Positions 18,853 through 27,238 of a stretch of DNA of 64,000 nt are shown here, piece after piece. The notes beneath the pieces are model-generated. The model saw only the letters and a program-made list of their open reading frames with translations, did not search any database and was not told the DNA's origin. The translations under genes and the position numbers were made by a program. The number at the start of each line of letters is the position of its first letter. Position 1 is the first letter of the stretch. Origin of the DNA: Afipia clevelandensis ATCC 49720 (GTDB taxonomy: Bacteria; Pseudomonadota; Alphaproteobacteria; Rhizobiales; Xanthobacteraceae); assembly GCF_000336555.1 (NCBI RefSeq), contig NZ_KB375281.1, positions 1,661,578 through 1,725,577 of the forward strand, given 5' to 3'.

Positions 18853-20031
18853 CTACCCCTTGGTCACGGCTGACTTGTCTTTCGATGCTTCCTTTGCCTT
18901 GTCCGGGGCAAACGGCGAAAACTTCTTGGTGAGAGACGTCGATACGATGACCGCGCTGGCCTTCTCGCCCGAGATAAGCGTGCCCTGTGCGCGCGAGAGA
19001 TCGAGGCCTAAGGCATAGCCATTGCCGAGATCGTGCGATGCGCCGATGCCGTAGGTCCATGTCTGGGCGCTGAATGGCGAATCCAGATAGTCTGTCGTCG
19101 CATATCCCACCCCCGCCGTCAGCGTCAGTTTCGGCTCGACTTGCCAGCGCGCCTTCGCAGTATAGGCCGTGTCGATCGTGATCGGCGAAATCGGAAAAGT
19201 GGTTTCACTGGCCCGGCGATAAGCCGCAAGGTCCAGTGTGAACGGCGCAACATGCCAGCTCAGACTGGTATCGAACAGGATAGTGTCGACATTGGTGAAA
19301 TCGACATCGTGAAACGTGGCACGTAAATTCGAGACCGAGCCGAAGAACGTGATGTCCTTGTCCTGATACTTGGCGAACAAGAACGGCTGCACACGTTCGT
19401 TGTCGCGCCGATAGCCGAAGTCATCCAGTTCCTTCTCATACCGCCGGACCGAAAGATTGACTGACGCGCCGATCTCGAACTTGTCACGAACGTAGGCAAT
19501 GCCGGGAATCAGGGTCCCGCGCAGATAGACCTGCGGCGACGGCAGAAAATCCTGGAAAATCGCATTGGTCTGGTTCAGCGATGAACGCGCGCCTTCGACG
19601 GTGGTGAACAGCTTGACCGCGCCGAACTTCACCTCGCCCTTGAGCGACTGGATGAGATCGGATGAGCGGAGATTGTAGGTGTTGGTATCGGCGATGGTTG
19701 TGGTCGATGCGATGTTGGCCGCCTCACCGCCATAGGTGCCGCGCAGGATCACCTTCCCCGACAATGAAGGAACGGCGAGCGGGTTGCCGTATTGCGTTGT
19801 ACTCGCTTCGGCGGCGACGCCATAACTGTAATCCTTCTCCTTGGTGCCCGCCGCGAGCGCCATATCGGTGCCGATGAAGGCGCTGCCGCCGATTCCGGCG
19901 CCGGTCGAGAATTGCGGGTTGGTGTCGTATCCGCCGCGCAGCCGCAGCGAGGCGATGAAATCGTCATCCGCGCGGACGCCGCTTGCGCTCAATGCAATCA
20001 CGCCGGCGCAGACCCCTGACAAAATTCGCAC
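18853..20031 (-). CDS. Outer-membrane beta-barrel protein (BBP2-like)
   Basis: 392 residues with a signal peptide (cleavage near SGVRA-DD) followed by alternating hydrophobic/polar strands typical of a porin-like barrel, for example SLRLRGGYDTNPQFS, YGVAAEASTTQYGN, TLTAGVGYATTDYLD and YALGLDLSRAQGT. The opening RLRGGYDTNP is common in putative beta-barrel porin 2 proteins. The C-terminus is a charged Lys/Ala tail rather than the usual terminal Phe strand, which is unusual for an insertion signal. Function is unknown; surface or export-portal roles are possible. It lies downstream of the EF-hand gene on the same strand. Confidence 0.7.
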   Translation of the reverse strand: MRILSGVCAGVIALSASGVRADDDFIASLRLRGGYDTNPQFSTGAGIGGSAFIGTDMALAAGTKEKDYSYGVAAEASTTQYGNPLAVPSLSGKVILRGTYGGEAANIASTTTIADTNTYNLRSSDLIQSLKGEVKFGAVKLFTTVEGARSSLNQTNAIFQDFLPSPQVYLRGTLIPGIAYVRDKFEIGASVNLSVRRYEKELDDFGYRRDNERVQPFLFAKYQDKDITFFGSVSNLRATFHDVDFTNVDTILFDTSLSWHVAPFTLDLAAYRRASETTFPISPITIDTAYTAKARWQVEPKLTLTAGVGYATTDYLDSPFSAQTWTYGIGASHDLGNGYALGLDLSRAQGTLISGEKASAVIVSTSLTKKFSPFAPDKAKEASKDKSAVTKG

Positions 20032-20114
20032 TTCGCACCTCGCACAAACTGACTGTGCGATTAGCGATCCGGCATGGTTAGCGACTGATGAAAATCAGGG
20101 ATTTCTGCGTAGTG

Positions 20115-20139
20115 CTACCGATACAGGCGGTATCGGTAG
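20115..20139. promoter_or_regulatory. Perfect 10-bp inverted repeat between the EF-hand and beta-barrel genes
   Basis: CTACCGATAC at 20115-20124 and GTATCGGTAG at 20130-20139 are perfect inverted copies with a 5-nt spacer. On the minus strand the site begins 7 nt after the EF-hand stop and lies about 84 bp upstream of the beta-barrel start. There is no T-run on either side, so a simple terminator is unlikely. An operator for the beta-barrel gene, or an RNA hairpin protecting the EF-hand mRNA end, are the alternatives. Confidence 0.5.
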
Positions 20140-20146
20140 TGAAAGC

Positions 20147-20878
20147 CTACACCTTCACCGAGACCGACTGTTTGGCGGATGCCGCGAGCGCATCGGCCTG
20201 CCGCTGCACCAGCCGCTCAACGAGGTTGTACTGCGTTGACGCGCTTGTCGATGTGCTCGACGAGGCCGGCTGGCTGATGGTGACCTTGGAGCCATCGGCA
20301 TAGGTCAGTGTGGTGGTGATCGAACCGTCGCTGTTGGTGGTCGAGGTGCTTGAAGCGCCCTGCAGGGCTTCCATCAAGGCATCCGCGCCGCCGCCTGCCC
20401 GATGCGCATGGTGATGACCGGCGTCCTTCGGCTTCAGCGCGGTCGCCATTTCGTCGAGATTGACGGAGCCATCGCTGTCGGCGTCCATCTTGTCGAAGAC
20501 ATTGTCGGCGGCGGCGATGTTGGTGCCGCCCGCGCCGAGCTTGTCCTCAAACTCGGCCTTGGTGATCTTGCCGTCGCCGTTGGTGTCGATCTGCGCGAAC
20601 AGATCCTTGAGCGCGTCCGACGGACTCGCCTTTCCATTCGCATCCTGCGCCGAGAGCAGCGCATTGAATGTCGAGGGCGACAGCGTTCCGGCCTGCGCCG
20701 AGCCGGTTGACGTGACGGTCGCCGTGCTGCTGGCGCTGGTGGTCGTGCCCAGATCGAACAGCGAATTCGTTTGTTTGACGCCAGTCTTGGCCGCGCCAGA
20801 CTTGTCCGGCGTCAGCGACGACAGAATATCCAGCGCGCCGACGGCTGCGGCGCCTATGGCCCCTGCGGCAAAGAACAT
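20147..20878 (-). CDS. EF-hand calcium-binding protein
   Basis: 243 residues. Two canonical EF-hand loops lie back to back: [12 protein letters not shown] and [12 protein letters not shown], both with the 1,3,5,7,9,12 ligands for calcium. A hydrophobic N-terminus ([18 protein letters not shown]) is a membrane anchor or signal. Low-complexity Ser/Thr stretches ([26 protein letters not shown]) flank the EF pair, and a His cluster ([11 protein letters not shown]) follows it. ATG 20878 is chosen because GGGGAG sits 7 nt upstream; a GTG nine codons earlier lacks one. It is probably exported or membrane-associated. Its role is not known. Confidence 0.85.
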   Translation of the reverse strand: MFFAAGAIGAAAVGALDILSSLTPDKSGAAKTGVKQTNSLFDLGTTTSASSTATVTSTGSAQAGTLSPSTFNALLSAQDANGKASPSDALKDLFAQIDTNGDGKITKAEFEDKLGAGGTNIAAADNVFDKMDADSDGSVNLDEMATALKPKDAGHHHAHRAGGGADALMEALQGASSTSTTNSDGSITTTLTYADGSKVTISQPASSSTSTSASTQYNLVERLVQRQADALAASAKQSVSVKV

Positions 20879-21150
20879 CACGATACTCCCCAAGGCCGGT
20901 GGCACGCGGCCGAGATGATCCCGTCAGATATCCAGCAATTGCCGTGCCGTCTCAAAAACCCAGCAAATACGCGGGTTTCCTCGTCCAAAAGAGAGCGTCC
21001 GGCAGGGTAATTTCTGCCTCAACGGCAGGATTTGCCGGGTGGTTGGCATGGTTCCTGTGTACGTCCAGCGCCTCGCGTTGCCCGCGCAGGGACGGCATGT
21101 TAGGCGAAGCCAGCGCCCCTCAAACGGTTAGGGCAACACCGGAAGCCGCC

Positions 21151-21852
21151 ATGTCCCAACAGTTCGCATCCCGCCCGCTGGTCATCGCGCCGTCGATCCT
21201 GGCGTCAGACTTCGCAAAGCTCGGCGAGGAAGTCCGCTCGGTCGATCAGGCGGGCGCCGACTGGATTCATCTGGACGTGATGGACGGCCACTTCGTGCCG
21301 AACATTTCCTACGGTCCGGACGTGATCAAGGCGATGCGCCCCTATTCGAAGAAAATCTTCGACACCCATCTGATGATCGCGCCGTGCGATCCGTATCTCG
21401 AAGCCTTCGCCAAGGCCGGCTCGGATATCATCACCGTGCATGCCGAAGCCGGGCCGCATTTGCATCGCTCGCTGCAGGCGATCCGTGCGCTCGGCAAGAA
21501 GGCGGGCGTGTCACTCAATCCGGCAACGCCTGCGAGCGCCATCGAATACGTGATCGACATGATCGACCTCGTGCTGGTGATGTCGGTCAATCCGGGCTTC
21601 GGCGGGCAGTCGTTCATTCCGGCGGTGCTGGAAAAGATTTCGCAGGTCCGCGCGATGTGCGCCGGCCGCCCCATCGACATCGAAGTGGACGGCGGCGTGA
21701 CGGCTGACAACGCGGCTAAGGTTGCCGCTGCGGGCGCGAACGCGCTGGTCGCGGGCTCCGCCGTGTTCAAGGGCGGTACGATGGACAGCTACAAGGCCAA
21801 CATTTCAGCGATCCGCGGCGCGGCGGCGTCCGCGCGCGGCGAGGCGATCTAG
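21151..21852 (+). CDS. rpe: Ribulose-phosphate 3-epimerase
   Basis: 233-residue TIM-barrel epimerase interconverting ribulose-5-phosphate and xylulose-5-phosphate in the pentose phosphate/Calvin cycle. Conserved segments are [43 protein letters not shown], the HAEAG turn, [17 protein letters not shown] and [11 protein letters not shown]. The metal-binding His/Asp residues of HLDVMDGHF and VDGG are intact. ATG 21151 is chosen from the conserved N-terminus and a GGAAG shortly upstream. purB follows 103 bp later on the same strand. Confidence 0.96.
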   Translation: MSQQFASRPLVIAPSILASDFAKLGEEVRSVDQAGADWIHLDVMDGHFVPNISYGPDVIKAMRPYSKKIFDTHLMIAPCDPYLEAFAKAGSDIITVHAEAGPHLHRSLQAIRALGKKAGVSLNPATPASAIEYVIDMIDLVLVMSVNPGFGGQSFIPAVLEKISQVRAMCAGRPIDIEVDGGVTADNAAKVAAAGANALVAGSAVFKGGTMDSYKANISAIRGAAASARGEAI

Positions 21853-21955
21853 CGCCAGAAGCCCTGATTTCTCGGGCAGAAGTGCGTTCCAAGGGTGGTT
21901 TCGCCAGTCGCGATCTGCTAAAGCGCGGCGTAATCCCCAACCCTATGAGTTCGCG

Positions 21956-23263
21956 ATGATTCCCCGTTATTCCCGCCCCGAAATGGTTTCCATTTGGGAG
22001 CCGCAGACGCGCTTCAAGATCTGGTTTGAGATCGAGGCGCATGCCGCTGACGCGCTGGCCGAACTGGGCGTGATCCCGAAGGACGCGGCGAAAACCATCT
22101 GGGCCAAGGCCAAGGATGCGGTCTTCAATGTCGAGCGCATCGACGAGATCGAGCGCGAGACCAAGCACGACGTCATCGCGTTCCTGACCCACCTTGCCGA
22201 AATCGTCGGACCGGAAGCGCGCTTCGTCCACCAGGGCATGACCTCGTCGGACGTGCTCGACACCTGTCTCAATGTGCAACTCGCGCGTGCCGCCGACATC
22301 CTGATCGCGGACACCGACAAGGTGCTTGCGGCGCTGAAGACCCGCGCCTTCGAGCACAAGATGACGCCGACCATCGGCCGCTCGCACGGCATTCACGCCG
22401 AGCCGGTGACCTTCGGTCTCAAGCTGGCTTACGCCTATGCCGAATTCACTCGCGCGAAAGAGCGCCTCATCGCCGCGCGCAAGGAAATCGCAACCTGCGC
22501 CATCTCCGGCGCTGTCGGCACCTTCGCGCAGATCGACCCGCGGGTCGAAGCGCATGTGGCGAAGGCGATGGGTCTCACCGTCGAGCCGATCTCCACGCAG
22601 GTGATCCCGCGCGATCGCCACGCGATGTTCTTCGCAACGCTCGGCGTTGTCGCTTCCTCCGTGGAACGTCTCGCCACAGAGATCCGCCACATGCAACGAA
22701 CCGAAGTGCTGGAAGCCGAGGAGTTCTTCTCCGAGGGCCAGAAGGGTTCGTCGGCGATGCCGCACAAGCGCAATCCGGTGCTGACGGAAAACCTCACCGG
22801 CCTCGCCCGCATCGTGCGTTCCGCCGTGACGCCCGCGCTGGAAAACGTCGTGCTCTGGCATGAGCGCGATATTTCGCACTCCTCGGTCGAGCGCATGATC
22901 GGTCCAGACGCCACGGTGACGCTGGATTTCGCGCTCAACCGCCTCGCAGGCGTGGTCGAAAAGCTGCTGGTCTATCCGGCGAACATGCAGAAGAACCTCG
23001 ACCGCCTCGGCGGCCTCGTCCATTCGCAGCGTCTCCTGATCGCGCTGACCCAGAAAGGCGCATCGCGCGAGGACGCCTACAAGCTGGTCCAGCGCAACGC
23101 CATGCCGGTCTGGCGCGGCGAAGGCGACTTCCAGTCTTTGTTGAAGAAGGACGCCGACGTGAAGAAATATCTGTCTGACAAGGAGATCGAGGAGCAATTT
23201 GATCTCGCGTATCACTTCAAGCACGTCGACACGATCTTCAAGCGAGTCTTCGGGGCTTCATGA
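21956..23263 (+). CDS. purB: Adenylosuccinate lyase
   Basis: 435-residue lyase of the fumarase superfamily, PurB type: starts MIPRYSRPEMVSIWEPQTRF, contains HDVIAFLTHLAE, GMTSSDVLDTC, GRSHGIHAEP, and signature GSSAMPHKRNPVLTEN. It acts twice in purine synthesis, splitting SAICAR to AICAR and adenylosuccinate to AMP. The start follows from the family N-terminus. The MOSC gene begins 4 bp after the stop, so the two are probably co-transcribed. Other pur genes lie at 40225-44945. Confidence 0.96.
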   Translation: MIPRYSRPEMVSIWEPQTRFKIWFEIEAHAADALAELGVIPKDAAKTIWAKAKDAVFNVERIDEIERETKHDVIAFLTHLAEIVGPEARFVHQGMTSSDVLDTCLNVQLARAADILIADTDKVLAALKTRAFEHKMTPTIGRSHGIHAEPVTFGLKLAYAYAEFTRAKERLIAARKEIATCAISGAVGTFAQIDPRVEAHVAKAMGLTVEPISTQVIPRDRHAMFFATLGVVASSVERLATEIRHMQRTEVLEAEEFFSEGQKGSSAMPHKRNPVLTENLTGLARIVRSAVTPALENVVLWHERDISHSSVERMIGPDATVTLDFALNRLAGVVEKLLVYPANMQKNLDRLGGLVHSQRLLIALTQKGASREDAYKLVQRNAMPVWRGEGDFQSLLKKDADVKKYLSDKEIEEQFDLAYHFKHVDTIFKRVFGAS

Positions 23264-23267
23264 ACTG

Positions 23268-23807
23268 ATGCCTGTCGTCACCGCGGTCAGCCTTCGCAGG
23301 GGCCATCATTTCAGCAAGACGGCCTCCCTGAGCATTCGCTTGCTGAAGGGACTCGGCGTCGACGGTGACGCGCATATGGGCGAGACGGTGAAACACCGCT
23401 CGCGCGTGGCGAAAGACCCGAGCCTGCCGAACCTGCGTCAGGTCCACCTGATCCATGAAGAGTTGTTCGATGAACTCGCGCCGAAGAGCTTCATCGTCCG
23501 TCCGGGCGAGATGGGCGAGAACGTCACCACCCGCGGCATCGACCTGCTGGGCCTTCCCACCGGCGCCCGCCTGCATCTGGGCGACAGCGCCGTGGTCGAG
23601 GTCACGGGACTGCGCAATCCCTGCATCCAGATCGACCGCTTCCAGAAAGGCCTGATGGCGGCGACGCTGGACCGCGATGCGAACGGCAACCTGATCCGCA
23701 AGGCCGGGGTGATGAGCATCGTGCTGGCCGGCGGCGACGTCCGCCCTGGCGATCCGATCCGGGTGGAGTTGCCGGACGGGCCGCATCGCCCCCTGCTCCC
23801 TGTGTAA
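23268..23807 (+). CDS. MOSC domain protein
   Basis: 179 residues, single MOSC domain: VDGDAHMGETVKHRSRV, RQVHLIHEELFDEL, RPGEMGENVTTRGIDLLGLP, LRNPCIQIDRFQ, KAGVMSIVLAGGDVRPGDPI. The conserved Cys of RNPC is the proposed sulfur-carrying or metal-binding residue. MOSC proteins are linked to molybdenum-cofactor sulfuration or detoxification of N-hydroxylated compounds (YiiM/YuaD-like). The ATG is 4 bp after the purB stop. A link with the molybdenum hydroxylase cluster at the window start is possible but not indicated by position. Confidence 0.9.
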   Translation: MPVVTAVSLRRGHHFSKTASLSIRLLKGLGVDGDAHMGETVKHRSRVAKDPSLPNLRQVHLIHEELFDELAPKSFIVRPGEMGENVTTRGIDLLGLPTGARLHLGDSAVVEVTGLRNPCIQIDRFQKGLMAATLDRDANGNLIRKAGVMSIVLAGGDVRPGDPIRVELPDGPHRPLLPV

Positions 23808-23849
23808 TCGCCCTGATTAAAACAAAGTGGTAACCGCAGATCGGCTATC

Positions 23850-24650
23850 ATGGCCCCCGTGTCCCACGCTCCCACGATCCTGGTTTTCGATTCCGGCCTC
23901 GGCGGATTGACCGTTTTCCGCGAGATCGTGAAGTTGCGGCCCGGCGCGCGCTACGCCTATGTCGCTGACGACGCCTATTTCCCCTACGGCCAGCACACCG
24001 AGGACGAGATTGTCGCCCGGGTGGTGCCGCTGATCGGCGACCTGATCGCCGAGCACAGGCCCGACCTTGTGGTCATCGCCTGCAACACCGCTTCAACGCT
24101 GGTCATGACGCATCTGCGCGAGGCCTACAGCGTGCCGTTCGTCGGCACCGTCCCGGCGATCAAGCCTGCCTGTGCCTCCTCGAAAACCAAGCGCGTCTCG
24201 GTGCTCGGCACACGCGGCACGGTGAAACGCGAATACACCAAGAAGCTGATCGCGGACTTTGCCCAAGGCTGCGACGTCACGCTGGTCGGCGCGGAAAACC
24301 TCGCCAGCCTCGCGGAAGCCGCCTTGCGCGGCGAGCCGGTGAGCGACGAAGCCATCGCCGCCGAAATCGCGCCCTGCTTCCTCAACGGTGATGCCCGGAC
24401 GGACACGGTGGTCCTCGCCTGCACCCACTACCCCCTGCTGATCGGCCAGATGCTGACCCTGGCCCCTTGGCGCGTTGACTGGATCGACCCCGCCCCCGCC
24501 ATCGCGCGGCGGGTAGCTGATCTCCTCGGCCCGGCAAGTGGCAATGGCGAAGGGCCGGAAGCCCGCTTCCTGTTCACATCGGGGCAGTCGCCATCGCCGA
24601 TTCTCGCCAGAGCGCTGGAGCCGTTCATCCGCGCCAGCGTCGCCAGTTAA
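23850..24650 (+). CDS. murI: Glutamate racemase
   Basis: 266-residue racemase making D-glutamate for peptidoglycan. The two catalytic cysteines are Cys78 in VVIACNTAST and Cys191 in VLACTHYPLL. The N-terminal FDSGLGGLTVFREI with the conserved Asp-Ser is present. The start lies 42 bp after the MOSC gene. Other candidates, such as aspartate racemase, are excluded by the FDSGLGGL and CTHYPLL motifs. Confidence 0.96.
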   Translation: MAPVSHAPTILVFDSGLGGLTVFREIVKLRPGARYAYVADDAYFPYGQHTEDEIVARVVPLIGDLIAEHRPDLVVIACNTASTLVMTHLREAYSVPFVGTVPAIKPACASSKTKRVSVLGTRGTVKREYTKKLIADFAQGCDVTLVGAENLASLAEAALRGEPVSDEAIAAEIAPCFLNGDARTDTVVLACTHYPLLIGQMLTLAPWRVDWIDPAPAIARRVADLLGPASGNGEGPEARFLFTSGQSPSPILARALEPFIRASVAS

Positions 24651-24731
24651 GAACGGCCTTCCGCAGATACCGTCCGGCTGTTAGCCTCCCACCCGGTCTG
24701 CTCCGGAGAGAGCAGCGAAAGGGAGATACAC

Positions 24732-25130
24732 ATGCTCAAGAAGATCATTCTCGGCCTGACCGTGGTGGCATTTGCCGGCATCGGCACAGCCGTGGCCCAG
24801 GCACCCGCTCCGGGCGGCATCAAGCGCACCCCGCTGCAGAAGGTCGAGTTCCCCAAGGGCTATAACATCGTCACCGTGATCGCCGAAATCCCGGCCAATA
24901 CCCTCGCCGGCCGCCATACCCATCCGGGCGTGGATACCGGTTACGTGCTCGAAGGCGATGCCACCCTGATCGTCGAGGGCAAGCCGGATCAGGCGCTCAA
25001 GGCGGGCGATTCCTATGCGGTTCCAGCCGGCATCCCCCACGACGTCAAGACCGGGGCTAAGGGATTGAAAATCATGGCCGTTTACGTGGTTGAGGAAGGC
25101 AAGCCGGTGGCCACTCCGGCCCCCAAATAA
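24732..25130 (+). CDS. Exported cupin-domain protein
   Basis: 132 residues with a signal peptide (cleavage near AVAQ-AP) and one cupin domain. Metal-binding motif 1 is GRHTHPGVDTGYVLEG and motif 2 is PAGIPHDVKTG. GGGAGA precedes the ATG by 7 nt. Single-domain periplasmic cupins of this type are common and mostly unassigned. It is a separate unit between murI and rpsD. A perfect 8-bp stem at 25182-25203 may end its transcript. Confidence 0.88.
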   Translation: MLKKIILGLTVVAFAGIGTAVAQAPAPGGIKRTPLQKVEFPKGYNIVTVIAEIPANTLAGRHTHPGVDTGYVLEGDATLIVEGKPDQALKAGDSYAVPAGIPHDVKTGAKGLKIMAVYVVEEGKPVATPAPK

Positions 25131-25181
25131 GCGCCGTAATGGTTTGACTTGGCGGCCTTTTCTACCTATGAACACGTTGCT

Positions 25182-25203
25182 CGCGGGCCGGTTTCGGCCC
25201 GCG
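25182..25203 (+). terminator. Possible stem-loop terminator after the cupin gene
   Basis: CGCGGGCC (25182-25189) and GGCCCGCG (25196-25203) form a perfect stem with a GGTTTC loop. Only a weak T-run (TTGCGTTT) follows. It lies 51 bp after the cupin stop and 125 bp before rpsD, so it could instead be a structure in the rpsD leader. Confidence 0.35.
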
Positions 25204-25328
25204 TTGCGTTTCGCGACCCGCGGTCCTCCCCATCATGCTTATGAGGCGGACCTGTCAGCACCGGGATCCTATCCCGCTGCACAGGAGGGCGCGTTTCCTC
25301 AAAACTCAAACTTACGAAAGAGGACGCG

Positions 25329-25946
25329 ATGACTAAGCGTAGTGAGGCGAAGTATAAAATCGATCGCCGTATGGGCCAGAACATCTGGGGCCGCCCGAAG
25401 AGCCCCGTCAACAAGCGTGAATACGGCCCCGGCCAGCACGGCCAGCGCCGCAAGGGCAAGCTCTCCGACTTCGGCACGCAGCTCCGCGCCAAGCAGAAGC
25501 TGAAGGGCTATTACGCCAACATTTCCGAGCGCCAGTTCTATGCGGTGTACGTCGAGGCGACCCGCCTCAAGGGCGACTCCGGCGAGAACCTGATCGGCCT
25601 GCTCGAGCGCCGTCTCGACGCGGTCGTGTACCGCGCCAAGTTCGTCTCCACCATGTTCGCGGCCCGTCAGTTCATCAACCACGGCCACATCAAGGTGAAC
25701 GGCAAGCGCGTCAACATCGCCAGCTACAAGGTGAAGGTCGGTGACGTCATCGAGGTGAAGGAAGCCTCGAAGCAGCTCGCAATCGTCCTCGAAGCCAACC
25801 AGCTCGCCGAGCGCGATACGCCTGACTATCTCGAAGTCGATCATAACAAGCAGATCGCCAAGGTCACGCGCATTCCGGGCCTGTCCGAAGTGCCGTTCCC
25901 GGTTCAGATGGAACCGCACCTGATCATCGAATTCTATTCGCGCTGA
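25329..25946 (+). CDS. rpsD: 30S ribosomal protein S4
   Basis: 205 residues, full-length S4: [30 protein letters not shown] opening, [20 protein letters not shown], and the S4 RNA-binding domain ([14 protein letters not shown]...[28 protein letters not shown]). It is a primary 16S rRNA binder that starts small-subunit assembly. GAAAGAGGA precedes the ATG. The gene stands alone, as in related genomes, with an intrinsic terminator 29 bp after the stop. Confidence 0.98.
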   Translation: MTKRSEAKYKIDRRMGQNIWGRPKSPVNKREYGPGQHGQRRKGKLSDFGTQLRAKQKLKGYYANISERQFYAVYVEATRLKGDSGENLIGLLERRLDAVVYRAKFVSTMFAARQFINHGHIKVNGKRVNIASYKVKVGDVIEVKEASKQLAIVLEANQLAERDTPDYLEVDHNKQIAKVTRIPGLSEVPFPVQMEPHLIIEFYSR

Positions 25947-25974
25947 TATCTTCGTCAGCCCGACTACAGAACGG

Positions 25975-26006
25975 AAAGGCCGCCTGATCGGGCGGCCTTT
26001 TTCTTT
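25975..26006 (+). terminator. Intrinsic terminator of rpsD
   Basis: AAAGGCCGCC (25975-25984) pairs perfectly with GGCGGCCTTT (25991-26000) across a 6-nt loop, followed by TTCTTT. It is positioned 29 bp after the rpsD stop. Confidence 0.92.
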
Positions 26007-26016
26007 GCGATGTCCA

Positions 26017-27165
26017 TTATGGCATCGGTTGCACTGGATGCGGATCGGCCAATGCGAAATCCCGCAGCAGGCGAACGGCGATCCGCACCACCTCCGCCTG
26101 GGTCTTGGCGCCTGTCCGCGACAGCGCGCTGCGCAGATGGAATCGCGCCGTGTGAATGGTGACGCCTTCGCTCTCTGCAAATGTCTTGAGATCGTGATCG
26201 GCCGCCAGCGCTGCGACCAGCCGCGCGGCGCCTTTCGACAACCCAAGTCCCTGCTCCAAAATTTCGGAGGTGTTCGCAGATCCAGAGTCCGGATCATGCA
26301 CCACCACGATGGCACCGCGGGGCCCGCCGCGCTCCCAGTCGGACTGCACCGCAGACGCCGGAGACGGCGCAACCAGCACAGCATAGTCCCGTCCCTTGGT
26401 GCGCGGCACGGACACCACCCCGCCCGAGCCTCCGGCGCCGACGCTGATCAAGAGTGCGTCGAACCGGCGTCGCGCCTCCGTATTGGTAACGAGGGGCTTG
26501 CCCATCCGGCCGAGCACGAAGCCGTCGCTCTGCCGTGTGAGAGCATGCATCGCCGCGTTGACGAAGAGCACCTCCCCGTCAGCCGCGAGCAACATCAGAC
26601 CGGCCTGCAGCCGGTCGAGTGTTGCCTGCAGACCGACATTTCTTGAATCCATCCGAAAGAATGTGCGGCGCAGTTGCAGCGCGCGTGCGATGTGCGGCAT
26701 GAGCCGCTCGAGATACGCAGCCTCCTCATCGTCGAACGGAGGACGATCGTCCCCGCGCATCAGCGCGATCATCGCGAAATTCCCGTCGTCGGAATAGAGC
26801 GGCCCGCCGAGAGTTTCGATCAACCCGATCGGCTTGAAGAACTCAATGTAAAATGGATCGACGGCGCGCTCTTCCGGCGTGAACATTTCGTTCGTGGTCA
26901 TCGCGCGTCCGGCAGGCAGAGCGAGAAAGCGAGCCGGCGCGGGATCGATCTGGGCATACTTCTCGACATAAAGCTGCAGGCTCTGCTGCAGCGTGCCTGA
27001 TGTCTCGACAAAACTCGCCGTCGGATCGCGTGCATCAACCATCACCAGCACGGCGCTGCGGCAGCCGAACATGCTCTGGATCAGTCCCAGCGCGAGCGTA
27101 AGTTGGCCGCTGTCGGAAACCCCCTGATAAAGGGCATCCAGAAACTTGCCTTCGGCCTCGCTCAC
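26017..27165 (-). CDS. LuxR-type helix-turn-helix regulator
   Basis: 382 residues. The C-terminal ~65 residues are a LuxR-type HTH (LGLSKGAARLVAALAADHDLKTFAESEGVTIHTARFHLRSALSRTGAKTQAEVVRIA). The large N-terminal part looks like a GAF/PAS-type sensor (LALGLIQSMFGCRSAVLVMVDA; LQAGLMLLAADGEVLFVNAA). No receiver-domain Asp is seen, so it is not a classical response regulator. The GTG start at 27165 follows GGGGGAG closely; an ATG at 27231 would add 22 residues and run into the autotransporter promoter region. It is divergent from the autotransporter, with at most 73 bp between starts, which suggests direct control of that gene or itself. Confidence 0.85.
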   Translation of the reverse strand: MSEAEGKFLDALYQGVSDSGQLTLALGLIQSMFGCRSAVLVMVDARDPTASFVETSGTLQQSLQLYVEKYAQIDPAPARFLALPAGRAMTTNEMFTPEERAVDPFYIEFFKPIGLIETLGGPLYSDDGNFAMIALMRGDDRPPFDDEEAAYLERLMPHIARALQLRRTFFRMDSRNVGLQATLDRLQAGLMLLAADGEVLFVNAAMHALTRQSDGFVLGRMGKPLVTNTEARRRFDALLISVGAGGSGGVVSVPRTKGRDYAVLVAPSPASAVQSDWERGGPRGAIVVVHDPDSGSANTSEILEQGLGLSKGAARLVAALAADHDLKTFAESEGVTIHTARFHLRSALSRTGAKTQAEVVRIAVRLLRDFALADPHPVQPMP

Positions 27166-27238
27166 GACTCCCCCGTCGCACCGCTGTGGAAAGCTAAAAT
27201 GGCATACCAATCTAGAGCCAACCCTATTCATTTGAATA

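Noticed and set aside
21767-23224. 485-codon open frame antisense to purB
   Set aside because: High G+C third positions of purB keep the opposite frame open; the purB protein is unambiguous and the antisense product has no recognisable motif.
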